Position numbers and translations under genes: made by a program
Source: Ananas comosus
Lineage: Eukaryota; Streptophyta; Magnoliopsida; Poales; Bromeliaceae
Direction of reading: 5' to 3'
NCBI RefSeq assembly: GCF_001540865.1
Contig: NC_033645.1
Span: 927,687 to 991,686 of the forward strand
Length of the DNA stretch: 64,000 nt
Shown here: piece by piece, positions 11,983 through 24,339 of the stretch
How the letters are laid out: each line of letters begins with the position of its first letter
Numbering within the stretch: the stretch's first letter is position 1
The notes under the pieces: generated by a model
What the model was told of the DNA's origin: nothing
Seen by the model: only the letters and a program-made list of their open reading frames with translations
Database searches by the model: none

Positions 11983-11985
11983 CAA
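10258..11985 (-). CDS. F-box/DUF295 copy with internal duplication; probably chimeric at N 10932
   Basis: The frame is open for 575 residues, but an N at 10932 falls inside it. Residues before the N (10933-11985) match the intact paralogue from the N-terminus through NKILEV and VVFRLDLSAP. After the N (10258-10931) the frame steps back to an earlier point (residues like NAPANMLRF) and repeats DLIRLSVLSSDP, then skips about 60 residues (LIVLN joined to VSSYTIS), and runs to the normal C-terminus. The protein therefore holds the middle region twice. The likeliest reading is two different paralogues joined by the assembler. A GA microsatellite at about 11945-11978 encodes the Ser/Leu repeat at the N-terminus. 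The F-box itself (DWASLP is NWASLPGDLV here) is intact. Confidence 0.6.
10932..10932. other. Single N inside the F-box reading frame
   Basis: Sequence just after the N resembles sequence at about 10570 just downstream in the gene, so the two sides overlap in homology and are not adjacent parts of one gene. Confidence 0.8.
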
Positions 11986-12985
11986 GAAAAACAGTTACGA
12001 AGCCTTGGACGTCCACACGGAGATTTTCTAGATTTATGGGGAAAAAAATAATAATCCAAAATGCATGACTTATATTATTATTAATATAGTGCTACGTACC
12101 AACCAGTTAGATTAATTTTTTTAAATGCATCTATTCCATTATTATTATAATTATTATTAACGAAAATATTTTCATTATATTTCTTACTAAAAATATAAAT
12201 TAATTATTTAATAAATAATGTGACCTGATTGGTATATAACAGAATCTATTCGAGAGAATTTATACTATATAAAATAAGTGGATTGGGTTACACGTAATAA
12301 GTGGGCCCGAGGTGGCAAAGTGAGTCGGCGGATTAAAACGGCGCCATTGGCTAGCGCGAATCTCGAGGCTGTGTGACGTGGTAGCCGGCGGACGATTTGG
12401 TGTGAATCTTGAGGCGCCCGTGGATGCCGCGTAACCGCTTAACAGCTGGAAAGTCAACTCCAGCTAACTGCCCAAGCCATTTTTGATATACTGGAAAAAA
12501 AATTTTCTTTTTCTTTTCTTTTTCTTTTTTTTTTCCCTTAATGCCCGGCATTTTGGGGCAATTTATAATTTTACTATAAACAACTTAGGAACACAATTCC
12601 TAAGTAATTCTAAATATCTAGATGATATTATATAGATTTTTAAGTAATTCTAAATAAAATATTTGTACATCTAAATAGTACAAAATGCACCAACAATTCT
12701 TAAAATATATGCCAATATTTTTTTATCCTTACGTGTCTTTTCTGTTTTTAGTCAACAAAAAAGTACCATAAAATTTAATCAAATTATTGTGCATAAAATG
12801 ATAAAATAACATCTTCAAAAGGTCATCTTTCTTTTAAACCCTGTTTTATTGTCCCAGTACAAGAAATTAACCATTACGTATGGGGAATCAAAAAACAAAC
12901 TAAAACAGTACTGGAGAGTACTTGACATGCATGCACCTCTTGCTATTAATTTCTCTCCAGCTAGTTGCTTAAATCATCCTCAGAG
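11986..12985. other. Intergenic DNA between F-box copies 2 and 3
   Basis: No gene is supported. It includes the duplicated F-box 5' flank at about 12533-12600 and a T/C-rich low-complexity tract near 12500-12535. The rest is AT-rich. Confidence 0.55.
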
Positions 12986-13935
12986 TCATCTCTGAATCTT
13001 TTCCTTGAAACCAACTTCTTGAGATCGAGGAACGGGGGAGTCGTCTTTAAATCGAAGATTGAAAGAGACCCACCTACGAACTCCGGCGGTGTGCAGCCAC
13101 TCAGGTGGCGAACGCCGAGAACTATTCGGAACTCTTTTGCCCTTCTCTAAGCTGAAAATGCTGAACATCTCTTCCTCACACCTTGTCCATTGCGAGAACT
13201 CACAGTATGGTCCGAAAAAGTAGACGTGGTTCGGCTGGAAAGCACGGGGAAAGCCGCGGACATCGATGCCGACCCCCCTTCGCAGATGAACAGCGCGTTG
13301 GTGGCGCCAATATCGGTGACTCGCTGCCCCTGCACCTGTGACCGCATGGATATGTCGAGCATAAACACGCGAAATATGGCCTCTAAGGCGCTGGCCCCAT
13401 GTAGATATTGTTGACGAGGAGCAGCGAGCCGTTGGCTGACTCGAGGAGGAATGTGGCATTAGGCGACCTCGGTCGCGGCACGTCGGATATTGTGTAGGAT
13501 GAGACAGTGATGTTGCTGACCAGGTCGGAGAGATTGAAGGCGATAAGGGCCTCCTCCCTGTGGTCGACAGTGTAGCTTTTCTTGTTCCTCGTCGGTGTTA
13601 TGTCGGCACAATGAAAGTCAGCGAGGCAGACGATTATCGGCGCCGAAGCAGTAGACGTTGGTGAGGAGTGAGGTCGGACGGGACAGCGAAGCAGCGGACG
13701 ACGCCAGTGACGGGGTTGAAGTAGGGCCCGATGCAGAAGAGCTCGGGGAAGAGGACTACCGGGGCCGGAGAGGGAAGTGGCCTGGCGGGGGAAGCTCCGC
13801 CTCGCCCGGTGATGACACACCAAGAGCGGGCAGAGGTACTGGATGGTGTTGGCAAGTCGGTAGAGGATTTGCATGATGAGATCTACGAGGACGCTGTCAT
13901 AGTCGGCGGTGCGTCGTTGTCGTCGCCGGCCACGT
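12986..13935 (-). pseudogene. Decayed F-box/DUF295 copy
   Basis: Homology to the two neighbouring F-box genes is spread over all three minus-strand frames. One frame carries an N-terminal trace (LANTIQYLCPLL), then, after a large deletion, FHCADITPTRNKK, ITVSSYTISDVPRP and SPNATFLLESANGSLLLVN. A second frame has VTDIGATNALFICEGGSA. A third has NHVYFFGPY and FSIFSLEKGK. At least three frame changes and a missing block of roughly 100 residues in the middle rule out a full product. A GA-rich tract (about 13942-13975) lies upstream, as in the other copies. Confidence 0.88.
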
Positions 13936-14754
13936 CGGAGGTGGAGAGAGAGAGGGGGGCGGGGGAAGGAGAATTTAGGAGACGGTCAAAGAGTCAAGAA
14001 AAAGAGTTGAAAACGTTGACGTACACGTGGCGCGATCTCTGGGCGACGGGGAGTCATATATAAGTATGCCCGGGGTGACGAAGTTGGCGGGTTGCAACGC
14101 CATTGGTTCGTTTTCTAATTTTAATTTTGACCATCATTATATTACAGGTATGATATTAGGGGGAAAAAAAAAAGGAAAAACAAAGCATCTTTTTTCTCAT
14201 CAAACAAAATTGTCTCAATAAAATCTCATGCTCCAATCACTTCTTACTCAAAATTTAGGTTAAAAAAAATGATTTGATTAATTTTCTAGCAGCTAGCTTG
14301 GTTAAAGTAAGTAAGCAACTGATCTTTAGAAACCAAGGAATGGAATTATCAAACCAAAAAAATTGAACTTTGATTAAATCAAATCAACTATCTCATTATT
14401 AACTAGGTTTATTGAACCAAAAAATTGCTTCTTTAACCAATGAACCAAAGTCCTTTTTTGCAGAAACAAGAAAGATGAGAAACAAGAAAGATGAGAACTT
14501 ACAGAACATCTACCAGAATTAAACAAGAAATATTTTATGCTCATCCAAACTTAGTTTAATTTGCAGGGAAGCAAACAAAAGTTGGTAATATTTAAAATGT
14601 ATATATATATTTAACATACATCACTGTAAAACTATTATAGCATTTATCAGGAGCTTCTTTCTAGGTCTATTTAAGTAAAAGCTTCTAAAGTTAAAAACTT
14701 GTAAGATGTTTTTAAGCTTTTTCTAGCTCTCTCAGTAAAAGACCACACAAAAAG
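13936..14754. other. Intergenic DNA between the F-box pseudogene and the ARID-HMG gene
   Basis: No gene is supported. A CACGTG core (TACACGTGGCG) at about 14022-14032 lies upstream of the pseudogene; it is a G-box-type sequence but its role is unproven. Confidence 0.5.
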
Positions 14755-17700
14755 TTACTGAACTTGGCTTTGATCAGGATCAGCAGCAGTACCCCTCACA
14801 TCAGACGGCCCAGAATCCCCGATCACGTCCTTGGACAGTGGCTGTGAAAGCTTCAGCTTCTCCTTGTACTCCTGCATCTCTCTTTTGTATCTCTCCTTGT
14901 CTTTTAGACCATAATCTTGATACACCTGAAATAGATTTAAAATGTAGGTTAGTTTAAAAAAAAAAAAAATGTTTGAAAATTTAGTCCCTTGAGTGTACCT
15001 CGATTTTTGTATCATCCTGAAATTTCAATGGTAACACTTTTGTCTCTAAAGTTTGGTAGCATTTCAATTTAATATATGGAATTTCAAATTAGTCCAAAAA
15101 TTTGAACTCAATTTAATTTTGTCCTTAAAGTTTGATATTAAGGAAAAGTTTAATGACAGTGTTGCTGATCAAAGTTCACATAGTATTATTTTTTACTATC
15201 TAATGCGAAAAAAATAGAAGAAATTAAAAATCATATTTTACTCGATTTATTTACCGCTGATTTAAACGCCTTTGCTTAACATATTACCATAAACACACTA
15301 CTAATGTTTTCGACTTATTTGAAACAGATTTAAAATACAATGTTCAAATTGAATGAACTGAACATGTTTAAAAGAAAAAAGTTAAGAACAGTTAAAAAGT
15401 GGCGGTTTTGTAGTGGACTCACCATCCTTTCCTGTTCAGTGAGTTTATTCCAGGACTCTCCAATCATCTTGCTGAACTCTCTTTCCCTGTTTGGGAAGAG
15501 AGATTTGAGCTTGGAATGTTTCTCAGCAAAGAAGAAGTTGTAGGCACTCCGGTTCGGCTTCGGGTGCGCGGGGTCACGGTGCCGCCACCCCCTCTTTCGC
15601 CTCCGCCGCGAGCGCGTTGGGTTTCCGTTGTTTGTTGCAGCTGATCCATCAAAGGATGTAGCCACTGCTGCTGCAGCTGAAGATGCAGCAGTAGCAGCAA
15701 CAGTAGGCAGCGGGTGTTGGACATGGTAGAGCACTCCATGCAGTGTCTCCGACCCGATATTCACCGTGACCAAGTAGCCGTACTCGAACTTCCCGTCGAT
15801 TGATCCGGTCACGGAGAAGTTGTAAGCTCCTGTGAACTCACACGAATTCATTATAACACTGCAAAAACGTACCTTATTTACAGCGAAGCATGCACGCATG
15901 TTGCAGAAAAAGTTCGCAAACGAACTCAAATTTGTAACACTAACACATTTGATTGTTAACGAAAGTAATACCATGTTACCCGAGAGATCGATCTGTTAGG
16001 AAGCGGCTTAGGTATATGGGCCAATCTACATATAGTCTAATTCCTTATTACAAATGAGAGTGAACTCAACCAAAACACAATTTGGAATTTGGGTTCAGGT
16101 CTAAACTAACAATTTAATCATACAATAGAACAATAGAAAGAACAGATGTTGAACATGAAATGGAAAACATTATATATGCTGAAACAGAAAAAGGAAACAA
16201 AACTGAATTGATTTCACCTTTATTTTGTGGGTCAGGGTGATCTAAACCTCTTTTACGGCTATTTGGTTTCTGCATTGTGGAGTCAGAGATAACCAAGCCA
16301 TGTCCAAACTTGCTCATGGGGCTCTTGGTCTGCGCCGAAGCTGCACCAAATTAAGCACTTGACTAACCAAATTAAGAAAGATATATACAAAAAAAATTCA
16401 TAATTAAGCTAATGTATCAGATACAGAAAAATAAAGGGGTAAGTAGCGTGAGTTGATTATTTCATTTGTGCCAAAAATCAGGTCTCTAACTTTTAATACT
16501 AATTCCAATATAGCCACTATAAAATAATGTTTGTCACATCAGCATCAAACCATTTTAGGCGACGATTTCTATTTGATTTGGCGTCATTTTTATAGGCTTA
16601 ATTACACTTTGCTATGCTGTACTTTACAGATTTTTTTTTTTCACTTCCTATTTTGTACTCTTTTTTTTTTCAAAGGCACCATTTAACTATTTTTTTTTCT
16701 CAATCCCTATACTATAAACAATAAACTCATCATTTTATATTAAAGCTGTTGGAAAATACTTGTTAAAAATGACAGCATATATTCAACTCATTTAGATATA
16801 AAAAATAATAAAATATATAAAATGATTAAAAGTAATTAAAAATGACTCAGTAGAAAAGCTTTTAGTGAGTCTATCATGAAGAATTATTTTATATTTTTTT
16901 ACTATTTAACTGGTGTTTCTTAATAAAATGGTTAGATTTAATTTTCCCAAAATAATAGACTTGTTAAATGTAAGGTAAAAGATTGGCAACAAAAAAAAAT
17001 ACATTTAGTGATGTCTATTAGAAAAGAAAATGCTACAAGGTAGAGAAATAAAAATAAACCTAAAACATGGCATAAAAATTGATAAAATACAGTAATACAA
17101 TGTTGTCTTTGAAAAAACAAATAGTATAATATGTCACAAATGAAAATAACACTAAAAGTACATTGTAGTAGTCTAGTAGAGGGTAATAATTAAGCCTTTT
17201 TTAGTAAAGATATATAATTAGAATAAATAATAAAAGTTAGAGACTGATTGCAAAAGTTAAAAGATCACTTCTATTCTCAAAACTTTTTTGAAAAGTAGAA
17301 TATCAAATATTGAAAGTTGTGAAATATCTCATTTTAATCCTTATCCTCATCTACTAGTACAAAAAAAAAAAAACATTATCAACAATAAACTTTTTCTCTA
17401 CCACTAGATGAAGATTGTGATTAAATTAAAACAACTTAAAAAACTCAAAATATCAAAAAAAAATTGAAAAATATATATAAAAATAGGGAAAAAAAAACAA
17501 ACAAACCTGCAGGGGGGATAAGCAGGCCCTGGGTTCTGAAGAAGTACACCTGCTCATAGTGGTGCAACAAACTCAAGTAGTACTTCCTCAGCACAAATGA
17601 AGCACTTGTTGTGGTTGGTGGGAACTTAAACTCACATATCACCTCTCTCCACCTCTTCTCCTCAATAACCTACATTATAAATTAACTAAGTAAAAAAAAA

Positions 17701-18346
17701 TAATAATAATAGCAAAAATGTGTGTATGAAGCTTACACAAATTAACTATGGCCTATTTTATTTCTACCACCAAATCATTATTTTGATTTTAGTATACTTG
17801 TTCAATGGATAGCCAAATCAGAATGGGTCAAAGTGCAGATAATTAAGTTTCATATATTTTTATCAAAAATAATTATTTCTAACTACAATTAGCCTCACAG
17901 TACTGTTGCTAATTATATAACTAATAATACTAAAAGAATAATTAATACAAACCTTTTCAAGGCCACCTCTTTTGGTCACTTCCACATACAAGAGGTGCAG
18001 GTCAAGATCCTTCCCTCCAATAACAGGGATCCTAAAATATATTAACACCAAATAAGATACGCAAAAAAAAGAGGGGGAAAAAAAACACAAAATCAAACTT
18101 GGTAGAGAAAACATATATAATATAATAAAAATACAAAAAAAAAAAGACTAATTAAGTTATTATGCATGCATACATAAACTTTGTGCCCATGGAGGAGTGG
18201 AAACGGCGCAGTGTGTCCATAAATATTTCTCTATCTCTCACCACCTCCTCATGAGAATGTAATGGAGGGGGGTATGTTTTTTCTCCCATTTCCCAACCCA
18301 TCACCTTTTTCTCCTCCATTTTTTTCTCTCCCTCTTCTTTCTCCAT
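14755..18346 (-). CDS. ARID-HMG DNA-binding protein (HMGB15-like), six exons
   Basis: Six exons with GT/AG sites join in phase: 18174-18346, 17953-18031, 17507-17669, 16218-16340, 15423-15829 and 14755-14925, giving 371 residues. The ARID domain spans about residues 35-135 (FMDTLRRFHSSMGTKF, IPVIGGKDLDLHLLYVEVT, TTTSASFVLRKYYLSLLHHY). It is followed by a linker, a conserved block with GKFEYGYLVTVNIGSETLHG, a basic run (SRRRRKRGWR), and an HMG box at about 265-335 (HPKPNRSAYNFFFAEKH, FSKMIGESWNKLTEQERM, KDKERYKREMQEY). This ARID-plus-HMG layout is a plant nuclear family that binds AT-rich DNA; in Arabidopsis HMGB15 acts with pollen transcription factors. The start Met at 18346 is the only one ahead of the ARID domain in frame. 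Exon 4 has a stray copy at 8382-8504. Assignment to the family is firm; orthology to HMGB15 among its relatives is likely but unproven. Confidence 0.93.
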
Positions 18347-18357
18347 CTCTCCACCCT

Positions 18358-18358
<1 letters not shown>

Positions 18359-18392
<34 letters not shown>
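18359..18392. repeat. CT microsatellite in the ARID-HMG 5' leader
   Basis: A pure CT run (GA on the gene strand) starts about 13 bp upstream of the start codon. Such GA tracts in plant leaders are common; a regulatory role is possible but not shown. A second run, GT, lies at about 18473-18497. Confidence 0.85.
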
Positions 18393-18398
<6 letters not shown>

Positions 18399-18599
18399 AA
18401 GCTTTGAAGGTGATAATAAACCCCAAAAATACCTTAAAAAAAAAAAAAGGCTCTGAAATGGGATGAGGAAGAGTGTGTGTGTGTGTGTGTGTGTGTGGTA
18501 GCAAAAACAAAGTACTCAAAAGAAGGCCCCAAAAACCCTTTATCAAGGTTGGTGAGGAAGTGAATTAGGTTAAAAATGTATGGAGGCCCCCTCATTTAT

Positions 18600-19980
18600 A
18601 TCGTTTATTAAAGTGGCCCGTCAACTTTAATTTTTTATTTTTTAAATTAAATGAGTTTAGTGCAATAAATTAAAAAAATTTACGGGGTCTATAGAGTGTC
18701 ACATTTTTTTTGTAGAAAAAAAAAAGGATTAAATTTAAAAATGAACTAACTAGAATAATGTAGGTCTTGTTTGGACTAAAAAGAGTTAGAAAATATATGC
18801 TGATTCTTATTCCGAAAATATTGGCAAAAAATTAATAATTTAATTCATCTATTTGATTTTTTAAAAAATAATCTTTTGAAAAAAATTAAATTTTATAAAA
18901 AAAACTAGTATTTTTATTTTTTAAATTTTTTATTCGGAACGCGAAAACTATAAACTAGTAGTTTTTTTATTAAAAATTCATAACCAAATGTTTTCTCACT
19001 ATAACAGAATTAGATTATAGTAACACATTTTTTCGATATTTTTATATAAGTGTTACATTTAAGCCAAAAATTTTTTAAAAAATCTATTAAGGCGTAAATA
19101 TAAAGTCCAATCTAATCAAAAATAAAAAGTTTCTCTACTCAACCAACCGTATCCAGCCCACTCGGTCTGATTACAAAAAAATAAAAAATAAAAAAAATTA
19201 ATCACCATCTTTCCTTCTCCTCCTCCGGCTCCGTAGCCGACAAGATAGGGTTCCGGTGGCTAGAGTTCGTCCGCGAGGATTTCTTATGGACCGTAGAGAA
19301 TTACGATCACCACGTATCCTTCCACCACAGATCGTTGGAGGAGTGAGTGTCAAATATTAAGACGATCCTACCTATACCGACTCTATATATAACAACACTT
19401 TTAAAAAATTTCGATAATTTAGCTAGCAGTATATTTTTTTATTTGTACCGATATTTAAAAGTATCGCTATATATCTTTTTTGTCATAGTATCGGAATAAA
19501 ACATATAGAAATATATATTTTTATTTTTTTAATAAAATTTATAAACCAAAATATTTTTAATTGAATCGCTATCGTCTACATTACATAATATAATATATAT
19601 ATTTAATAAAAATAATAAAAGTTTGGCTCCATGCTTTCGGACTCCGTATAATATATATATATATATATAATATATTATATATAATATATTTAATATATAT
19701 ATATCATGATATATTGTCGTAATTTCAAAACGTATTCTTCAAATAGAAAAAACCTAAAAATATTAAGAAATAGTTAAATACAAATAAAACCGAAGGGCTA
19801 CCATATGAAAATAGATATTAGTCGAGGGGCTATTCACACATTATCCACCATTTTAAGACCTTTCAGAACGGGGTCAATGAAACGTGAGGGGGGAGGCGTA
19901 GCCAACTTTCACAAGCCAAGCATCGAGCGACACGTGGACTTGTAACGGCTACTTTTTCTAATACCCTCAGAAGAGCATGC
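18600..19980. other. AT-rich DNA with one unrecognised open fragment
   Basis: No complete gene. A GC-rich island at about 19205-19345 on the plus strand is open for about 40 codons and reads KIGFRWLEFVREDFLWTVEN and onward. I do not recognise it. It could be a captured exon fragment, since it stands in a transposon-rich area, or chance. The rest is AT-rich with TA runs at about 19650-19700. Confidence 0.4.
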
Positions 19981-20009
19981 GTATGCTAATAAATAACAGC
20001 AATTAATAA

Positions 20010-20046
<37 letters not shown>

Positions 20047-20049
20047 TAT

Positions 20050-20600
20050 ATAATATATTTATGTGGAATAAGTTTTCTGTACTTTTAAAAATACGGACTT
20101 CGTGCTTATAAGTTATTTTTAATAATAAAAAATTTGATTTGACGATTAGCTCCGTTAAATATAATTTACTTTATTGAAACTAAATTTTATAATTTTTTGA
20201 CATTATTTACCAAGTGATCAAAAGGTCTCAAAATTGACTATTTTAACGGCCGATGTAGCATGTTCTTAAGTTTAACGGTGTAGAAGTATCCAAATTAGAT
20301 AAAATTTTAATAAAAAATTATACTTAACATCAATAGCAAGATCAGTACTTCCGATTTAAAATTCGAGTCCTTTATCACTGTTTTTTATGAGATTTTTATT
20401 TTTAGCCGTTCATTTTGATACTACTCTCGTTCACTAGACAAATGAAGTCAAAAAATTATAAAATTTAGTTTCTAAATAGTTCCAATAGTGTAGATCATGT
20501 CTAACGAAACCGATCGCCGAATCTGATGTCCCATCATCGAAAACAACTTACAAGTACGGAGATCTCCGTACTTTCAAAAGCATATGAGCCTAACTCTATT
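20050..20600. mobile_element. Long-inverted-repeat MITE, relative of 60227-60762
   Basis: The two ends are inverted copies of each other: the left reads AATACGGACTTCGTGC, GACGATTAGCTCCGTTA and ATTATTTACCAAGTGATC, and the right carries their complements, ending GAGATCTCCGTACTT. The arrangement and several words match the cleaner element at 60227-60762. It has no coding capacity. Exact ends are not visible because the flanks are TA repeats. Confidence 0.6.
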
Positions 20601-20796
20601 TATGTGATATATAAATATATTAAATAGTATATCTTAAATATATATAAATATCATTAAATTCAGAATCCAAGAAAAATAAATAACTGTTAATTAATAATAA
20701 TATAATGTGCCTTGGTCCGGTTTAATTAATGATTGCAAGTAATATCATATATATCTTTTCAATTTAATAATTTTAGGTCCATATGACATATATATG

Positions 20797-21141
20797 AAAA
20801 CTTCAAAAACCCCGTGGTTTCCGACATGACATCTCACTTTGCTACTCCTATAGTTAAAACGTATCAATTTGCCGGTGTTCGTTATCTTTTTGTTACAATT
20901 TTATTATTTTTTTTAAATCAGTGACAAAATTCAAAATTAAACGAACAAAGGACTATTCGACCTAAATTTCTAATGGTATTTGCTTGTTGAAAGTGTTATT
21001 TTAGTTTAAATTTCAGAAATATAACGAAAAAGCTTTCGCACAGAAAGAATAAAAAATTCCGAACACAGGGGGTAAATTGATACTTAAACACAGTAGAAGT
21101 GAGAATGCACAGAAACACAGGGGGGGTTTGAAGTTCCAATA
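20797..21141. mobile_element. MITE with long inverted ends, relative of 61393-61757
   Basis: It starts near AAAACTTCAAAAACCCCGTGG and ends near GGGGGGGTTTGAAGTTCC, which are complements. The same start motif opens the element at 61393. No target duplication is clear. Confidence 0.5.
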
Positions 21142-23682
21142 TATAATAGGCAGGTAAACTTACACACGAGCCCTCCGTCTCACTGATTTTCGGATAGAAC
21201 TTCGAAATCAGACATTCTCCCTCCGTTAATCGTCTAGAAGTATTTGAAGTACTAAAAATAAATTGTGATTTCGATTATTGCCTAGTGATGAAGGCTCAAA
21301 ATCAATAATTTAAAGTGCCGGGAGCCGGTGCAATTATAAGCTGTAGAAATATCAAATAGCATAAATTTTGATAGAGAAATATTTAATAACATATAAAACA
21401 ATCAGATAACTTGACTAAAATTATAATGTATATCATATATTTATAAATATTTTTATTTCACTGTGATTTTGAGGCCACTACAATAACTACAAATATATCG
21501 AAAAATCGCCAAATTATTTCTGGTGACTCAAATACCTAGATTTAGTCTAACGTAGCCGATCGTCGATTCGAGTCCGATCACGGGGAAATAAACTGCACAC
21601 GAGCGCTCGCTTCCATAAGCATACCAGACCCTATATATACATATACTGCACAGATCCCCCTATCAATAGTACAAATACCTGGTCATCGATTTCGACCGAT
21701 TATGAAAGGAGGTGCGTTAGGTATTAGGGTCCCGGGTAAATTGATATGGGTCGCTAGTGAGTGGTTAAGTTAATAGTATAGTCAACTGGTGAAAGATCAA
21801 ATGTAGATTTAACCGCGGAAAACTGATAGCAAAGTGTCGTTAACTATAAGTAGCATAATACCGGACATATATATATATATATTATAGATAATATATAATA
21901 ATAAGATAGAAAGAAGCGAGAGAATAGAGAGATAGAGATAGACAGAGTCAATCTTATGGGAATCACTGAGTCCGTCTCCAAATTGTTATTCGATTACGCA
22001 CTTTGAATCGACAATCGGTCTCGTTAGAGTTGATGTAGAGATTGAAGTATAATAGAAAAAAATTTTGTGACTTTTATATCATTTGGCACTATATCGAAAG
22101 CCAAATCACAATACTTAATCGCCGTGGAGCCAGTGCAAGTTTAACGAGTATAGACAATAAATCAAATCACATGAATTTGATAGGAAAATTCTTTAATAAC
22201 AATATAAACAAACAATAATTGATCTAAAATTAATGTCATATCTCATATATGAAGATTTGTTATTTATAGCCTTGATTTGACCACTGATCATAGAATGATA
22301 TCCAAAAACCTGTTCCAAAAGTATTTCACAATCTAGATATCTCAAACTCAATCAATATCTAACGGAGCGATCGTCGATTCAAATCCGAACACGAAAAACA
22401 AAGTAAGCAACGGAGCCTCGTGCTCATAAGCATCCTACGCCGACACTTCTCTATCTCTCTCCCCTTATATAATATAGTATATAAAATATATATATAGTAT
22501 ACTATATATATATCTATATACACATAATAACTACTAATATATAATACATATACTATATTTAAAGGAGCTATATACTATAGTAGTCAAACAGAGCTGTTAC
22601 TATCGATTTGCTTTCGATAAGACTTACCAAATTGACAGATCGGCCTTCGTAAATATGAACTAAACCTTAAACTAGCCTAGAAATCAAATAAATTTAGCAC
22701 GCACCTATTCGATATGTCTTTATTCATCAAGTGAACAGAAAAAATAATGCTGAAAATAAATACTCTTAAAAAATATGAATAGAGTCTTCAAAATCAAGAT
22801 ATAGATCGTATTACAATTAAAGAATTTCTAAAACAAAAATTCAATGAGATATCTTTTACGCGTTAAAACGATAAAACGCCTCTTATCGACCCTTAAATAC
22901 AAAATTTGAATCCTTTGATCAATTAGTCAATATGTCGAAAAGATTAAATTAATTCTAAACATCAAGTGGTATAAGGATCATGTTAACGAGATACCAGATC
23001 GTCAATTTGGAACATCTATCACAAAACAATTGTTCATTAAAAACGTCTTACTACCGATAGTATTCTACTCAACTCTAATAAATATATATACATATATAAA
23101 TGGGTCTCGGTAACTATCTCTATAATAGATGGACCCTTTCCTATCAATCGATTGAATATCGAACTTAATTGATACGCCGTTGAAGTGATCTACACTATAA
23201 TTAGAAATTAAACCAAATAGTAAATTAAAAATCATTACAATTATCTAAAGTAAAATAACGGTCATATAAATAAAACCTACAAAATAAGGTTAACTTTCTC
23301 ATCGTAAAGACAGTACAACATATCTAAATATATAGAAAATTATTCTATCAAAAATAAGCATTAAATTGTCTACTACACCGTTAAAACAGCAACCCATATA
23401 GTCGTTAAATATTCGATTATAAGACACTGAATCACATGTAACATATCAAAATTATGAAATATTTCTATATATTATAAAACTCTAAATCACACTTCAATCG
23501 GCTCCGATCATCGATCGGAATCTACGAATCATCCAAAAACAACTTGATAGGACTAAGGCCCTATTCAATTAATAGGAAACGTAGCATATAGCCTCTATAT
23601 ATATATGTAAATAATATATATATATATAAATAATATATAGATATATTATATATGAACTAATATTTAACCTATGAAATAACCA
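21142..23682. repeat. Degraded or poorly read copies of inverted-repeat MITEs
   Basis: Several partial copies of the family at 20050-20600 recur here, marked by words such as GATCGTCGATTC, CTCCGTTA and ATTTGGCACTATATCG (about 21170-21640, 21950-22450, 23150-23550), between TA runs. No gene is seen. The final 190 bp repeat the sequence just after the N gap with many small indels, so the whole stretch may be low-accuracy gap fill. Confidence 0.55.
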
Positions 23683-24079
23683 NNNNNNNNNNNNNNNNNN
23701 NNNNNNNNNNNNNNNNNNNNNNNNNNNNNNNNNNNNNNNNNNNNNNNNNNNNNNNNNNNNNNNNNNNNNNNNNNNNNNNNNNNNNNNNNNNNNNNNNNNN
23801 NNNNNNNNNNNNNNNNNNNNNNNNNNNNNNNNNNNNNNNNNNNNNNNNNNNNNNNNNNNNNNNNNNNNNNNNNNNNNNNNNNNNNNNNNNNNNNNNNNNN
23901 NNNNNNNNNNNNNNNNNNNNNNNNNNNNNNNNNNNNNNNNNNNNNNNNNNNNNNNNNNNNNNNNNNNNNNNNNNNNNNNNNNNNNNNNNNNNNNNNNNNN
24001 NNNNNNNNNNNNNNNNNNNNNNNNNNNNNNNNNNNNNNNNNNNNNNNNNNNNNNNNNNNNNNNNNNNNNNNNNNNNNNN
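23683..24079. other. Assembly gap of 397 Ns
   Basis: Its two flanks (about 23490-23682 and 24080-24269) are versions of the same sequence, so the gap probably contains no missing DNA. Confidence 0.95.
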
Positions 24080-24181
24080 ATCAACTTCAACGGCTCCGAT
24101 CATCGATTCGGAATCTCGATCATCAAGAGCAACTTGATAGGACAAGTGCTCCTATCCTATTAATAGGATAGTAGCATTAGC

Positions 24182-24226
<45 letters not shown>

Positions 24227-24270
24227 TATATATATAGAACTATATTTTAATCCTATTGAAAATAAGCCAG
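24080..24270. repeat. Right-hand copy of the gap-flanking sequence, with TA array
   Basis: It shares GGCTCCGATCATCGAT, CAACTTGATAGGA and TAGCCTCTATATATAT in the same order with 23490-23600, and GAACTA followed by a similar AT-rich block with 23654-23682. It reads more cleanly than the left copy. Confidence 0.85.
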
Positions 24271-24339
24271 GAAATAAAAAGTTAAATTTCTCCTGTTTGT
24301 CTTATTGTCTTTTAAGACTTTAAATACATATAATATATA

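Noticed and set aside
15330..15974. Uninterrupted 214-codon minus frame covering the HMG box
   Set aside because: It runs through both splice sites of ARID-HMG exon 5; the spliced model keeps phase with the neighbouring exons and drops the non-conserved ends.
23569..24145. Minus-strand frames of 158 and 173 codons across the N gap
   Set aside because: They are almost wholly made of undefined residues and exist only because Ns contain no stops.
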